A program made the translations under genes and the position numbers. Below, one piece after another: positions 4,306-5,738 of a stretch of DNA of 5,738 bases; the stretch's first letter is position 1; every line of letters begins with the position of its first letter. The stretch is from NCBI GenBank assembly GCA_017396055.1, contig JAFQND010000316.1, positions 1-5,738 on the forward strand, written 5' to 3'. Below the pieces are notes generated by a model. The model saw only the letters and a list, made by a program, of their open reading frames with translations, had not been told where the DNA came from and ran no database searches. Source of the DNA: Oscillospiraceae bacterium. GTDB taxonomy: Bacteria > Bacillota > Clostridia > Oscillospirales > Ruminococcaceae.

Positions 4306-5738
4306 ATGGGAAACTTTGTACATCTTCATCTGCATACCGAATACAGCCTTCTGGACGGCGCCTGCCGGATCAAAGAGCTGCCGAAGCGGGCAAAAGAACT
4401 GGGACAGGATGCCATTGCCATTACCGATCACGGCGTTTTATACGGAGCTATCGATTTTTATCGTGCCTGTAAAAAAGAAGGTGTCAAGCCAATCATTGGC
4501 TGTGAAGTTTATGTGGCGCCCCGCACCCGCTTTGACAAAGTTCACAAGGTGGACACGAGTCCGTATCATCTGGTACTGCTCTGTAAAAACGAGGAAGGTT
4601 ATCACAACCTGATGCAGCTGGTTTCCCTTGCGGGTATCGAAGGCTTCTATTCCAAGCCCCGTGTCGACCTGGAACTGCTGCGCAGATACAGCGGCGGGCT
4701 GATCTGTCTATCCGCCTGTCTTGCCGGTGAGGTTGCCCGTAAGCTCACTGCGGGAGATTACGAGGGTGCCAAAAAGACCGCGCTGACTTATCGGGATATT
4801 TTCGGCAGAGAGAACTATTATCTGGAAGTACAGAATCACGGCATCGATGAACAGATCGAGATCCTGCCCATGCTGCGCCGTCTCTCGGATGAGACTGGTA
4901 TTCCTCTTGCCGCCACCAATGACTGCCACTATCTTCTCAGAGAAGACGCTAAGATGCAGAATATTCTTGTCTGTATCCAGACAGGACATGTGGTAGGAGA
5001 CGGCGGTGTGCTGGAATTTCCCACCGATGAGTTCTATCTGAAATCTCTGGAAGAGATGGAAGACTCTCTGCCGGGATTTGAAGACGCCATGCAGAATACT
5101 GTTGCCATTGCCGAACGGTGCAACATGGAGTTTACCTTTGGTCAGACCAAGCTGCCGCATTTCGCGGTGCCGGATGGCCGTACGAATATTGAATATTTCT
5201 CCGATCTGGCAAAACGGGGACTGAAAAAGCGCTATGGCGAGATCACGCCCGAACTGCAGGCCAGATGGGATTATGAGATGGATGTCATTACCCGGATGGG
5301 GTATACCGATTATTATCTGATCGTCTGGGATTTCATCCGATATGCCAAGAGTCAGAGTATCCCCGTGGGCCCGGGACGCGGTTCCGGTGCAGGAAGCCTG
5401 ATCGCCTATTGTATTGGTATCACCGGTATCGATCCGATCAAATATCAGCTGATTTTCGAGCGCTTTCTGAATCCCGAACGCATCAGTATGCCTGACTTTG
5501 ATGTGGACTTCTGTTATGAACGGCGTCAGGAAGTCATTGACTACGTTGTAAGAAAATACGGCGCAGATCATGTGGCACAGATCATTACTTGTGGTACCAT
5601 GGCCGCAAAGGCGGCCATCCGTGATGTAGGACGTGCCATGGGTATGAGCTATCAGGCTGTGGATAAAGTTGCAAAAGCGATCCCCTTCGGTCTGAAGATG
5701 ACGCTCGACCGGGCATTGAAAGAGTCCAAAGAGCTCAG
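4306..5738 (+). CDS. dnaE: DNA polymerase III subunit alpha, N-terminal part (partial)
   Basis: The gene starts at ATG 4306, 8 bases after AGGAGG, and runs off the window end with 477 full codons read; the full family length is about 1150. It encodes the catalytic subunit of replicative DNA polymerase III (DnaE type, not PolC: the PHP domain is at the very N-terminus with no inserted exonuclease or OB domain before it). The PHP domain shows HLHLHTEYSLLDG at 6-18, ITDHG at 39-43, GCEVYV at 65-70, YHLVLL at 87-92, LSACLAGE at 135-142 and NDCHY at 205-209. The polymerase palm begins with PVGPGRGSGAGSL at 353-365 and holds MPDFDVDF at 395-402, with catalytic Asp399 and Asp401; the third catalytic Asp lies beyond the window. 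CGTMAAKAAIRDVGRAMG at 429-446 is also characteristic. It follows the thioesterase by 46 bp. In Clostridia dnaE often follows the whiA cluster, so the placement fits. Confidence 0.95.
   Translation, partial: MGNFVHLHLHTEYSLLDGACRIKELPKRAKELGQDAIAITDHGVLYGAIDFYRACKKEGVKPIIGCEVYVAPRTRFDKVHKVDTSPYHLVLLCKNEEGYHNLMQLVSLAGIEGFYSKPRVDLELLRRYSGGLICLSACLAGEVARKLTAGDYEGAKKTALTYRDIFGRENYYLEVQNHGIDEQIEILPMLRRLSDETGIPLAATNDCHYLLREDAKMQNILVCIQTGHVVGDGGVLEFPTDEFYLKSLEEMEDSLPGFEDAMQNTVAIAERCNMEFTFGQTKLPHFAVPDGRTNIEYFSDLAKRGLKKRYGEITPELQARWDYEMDVITRMGYTDYYLIVWDFIRYAKSQSIPVGPGRGSGAGSLIAYCIGITGIDPIKYQLIFERFLNPERISMPDFDVDFCYERRQEVIDYVVRKYGADHVAQIITCGTMAAKAAIRDVGRAMGMSYQAVDKVAKAIPFGLKMTLDRALKESKEL

Noticed and set aside
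4708..5571. A 287-codon open frame on the - strand inside dnaE
   Set aside because: It is antisense to the conserved PHP and palm regions of DnaE, and the translation shows no family motif.

Overview
The window reads as a chromosomal stretch from a Gram-positive Clostridia-type bacterium, plausibly a gut Oscillospiraceae/Ruminococcaceae relative. This rests on gene content and order: an hprK tail, murB, whiA and a PHP-type dnaE, all on the + strand, with strong AGGAGG-like ribosome binding sites and medium GC. The taxon is an inference; no rRNA gene is present to fix it. No mobile element, CRISPR array, tRNA or defence system is visible.

Layout: (1) 1-147, the last 48 residues of HPr kinase/phosphorylase. 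(2) 207-1160, a ROK-family glucokinase. (3) 1161-1271, an intergenic region with a perfect 15-bp inverted repeat, a G/C-rich small hairpin and a strong intrinsic-terminator-like hairpin. (4) 1272-2174 murB, 2177-2551 a stand-alone RapZ C-terminal domain, 2568-2885 an L-rhamnose mutarotase family protein and 2902-3834 whiA. (5) 3855-4259, a PaaI-like hotdog thioesterase. (6) 4306 to the end, the N-terminal 477 residues of DNA polymerase III alpha (DnaE), cut by the window edge. From murB to dnaE the gaps are 2 to 46 bp, so this looks like one operon.

How the genes fit together: HprK and glucokinase link to glycolytic flux and carbon catabolite control. MurB makes UDP-MurNAc. RapZ-family proteins are known in enterobacteria to sense amino-sugar supply. 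WhiA is a DNA-binding regulator tied to division and growth in Gram-positives. The usual Gram-positive order is murB-rapZ-yvcK(glmR)-whiA. Here RapZ is reduced to its C-terminal domain, yvcK is missing, and a rhamnose mutarotase-like gene occupies its place. That remodelling of a conserved cell-wall/carbon cluster is the most notable point. The rest is largely ordinary housekeeping DNA.
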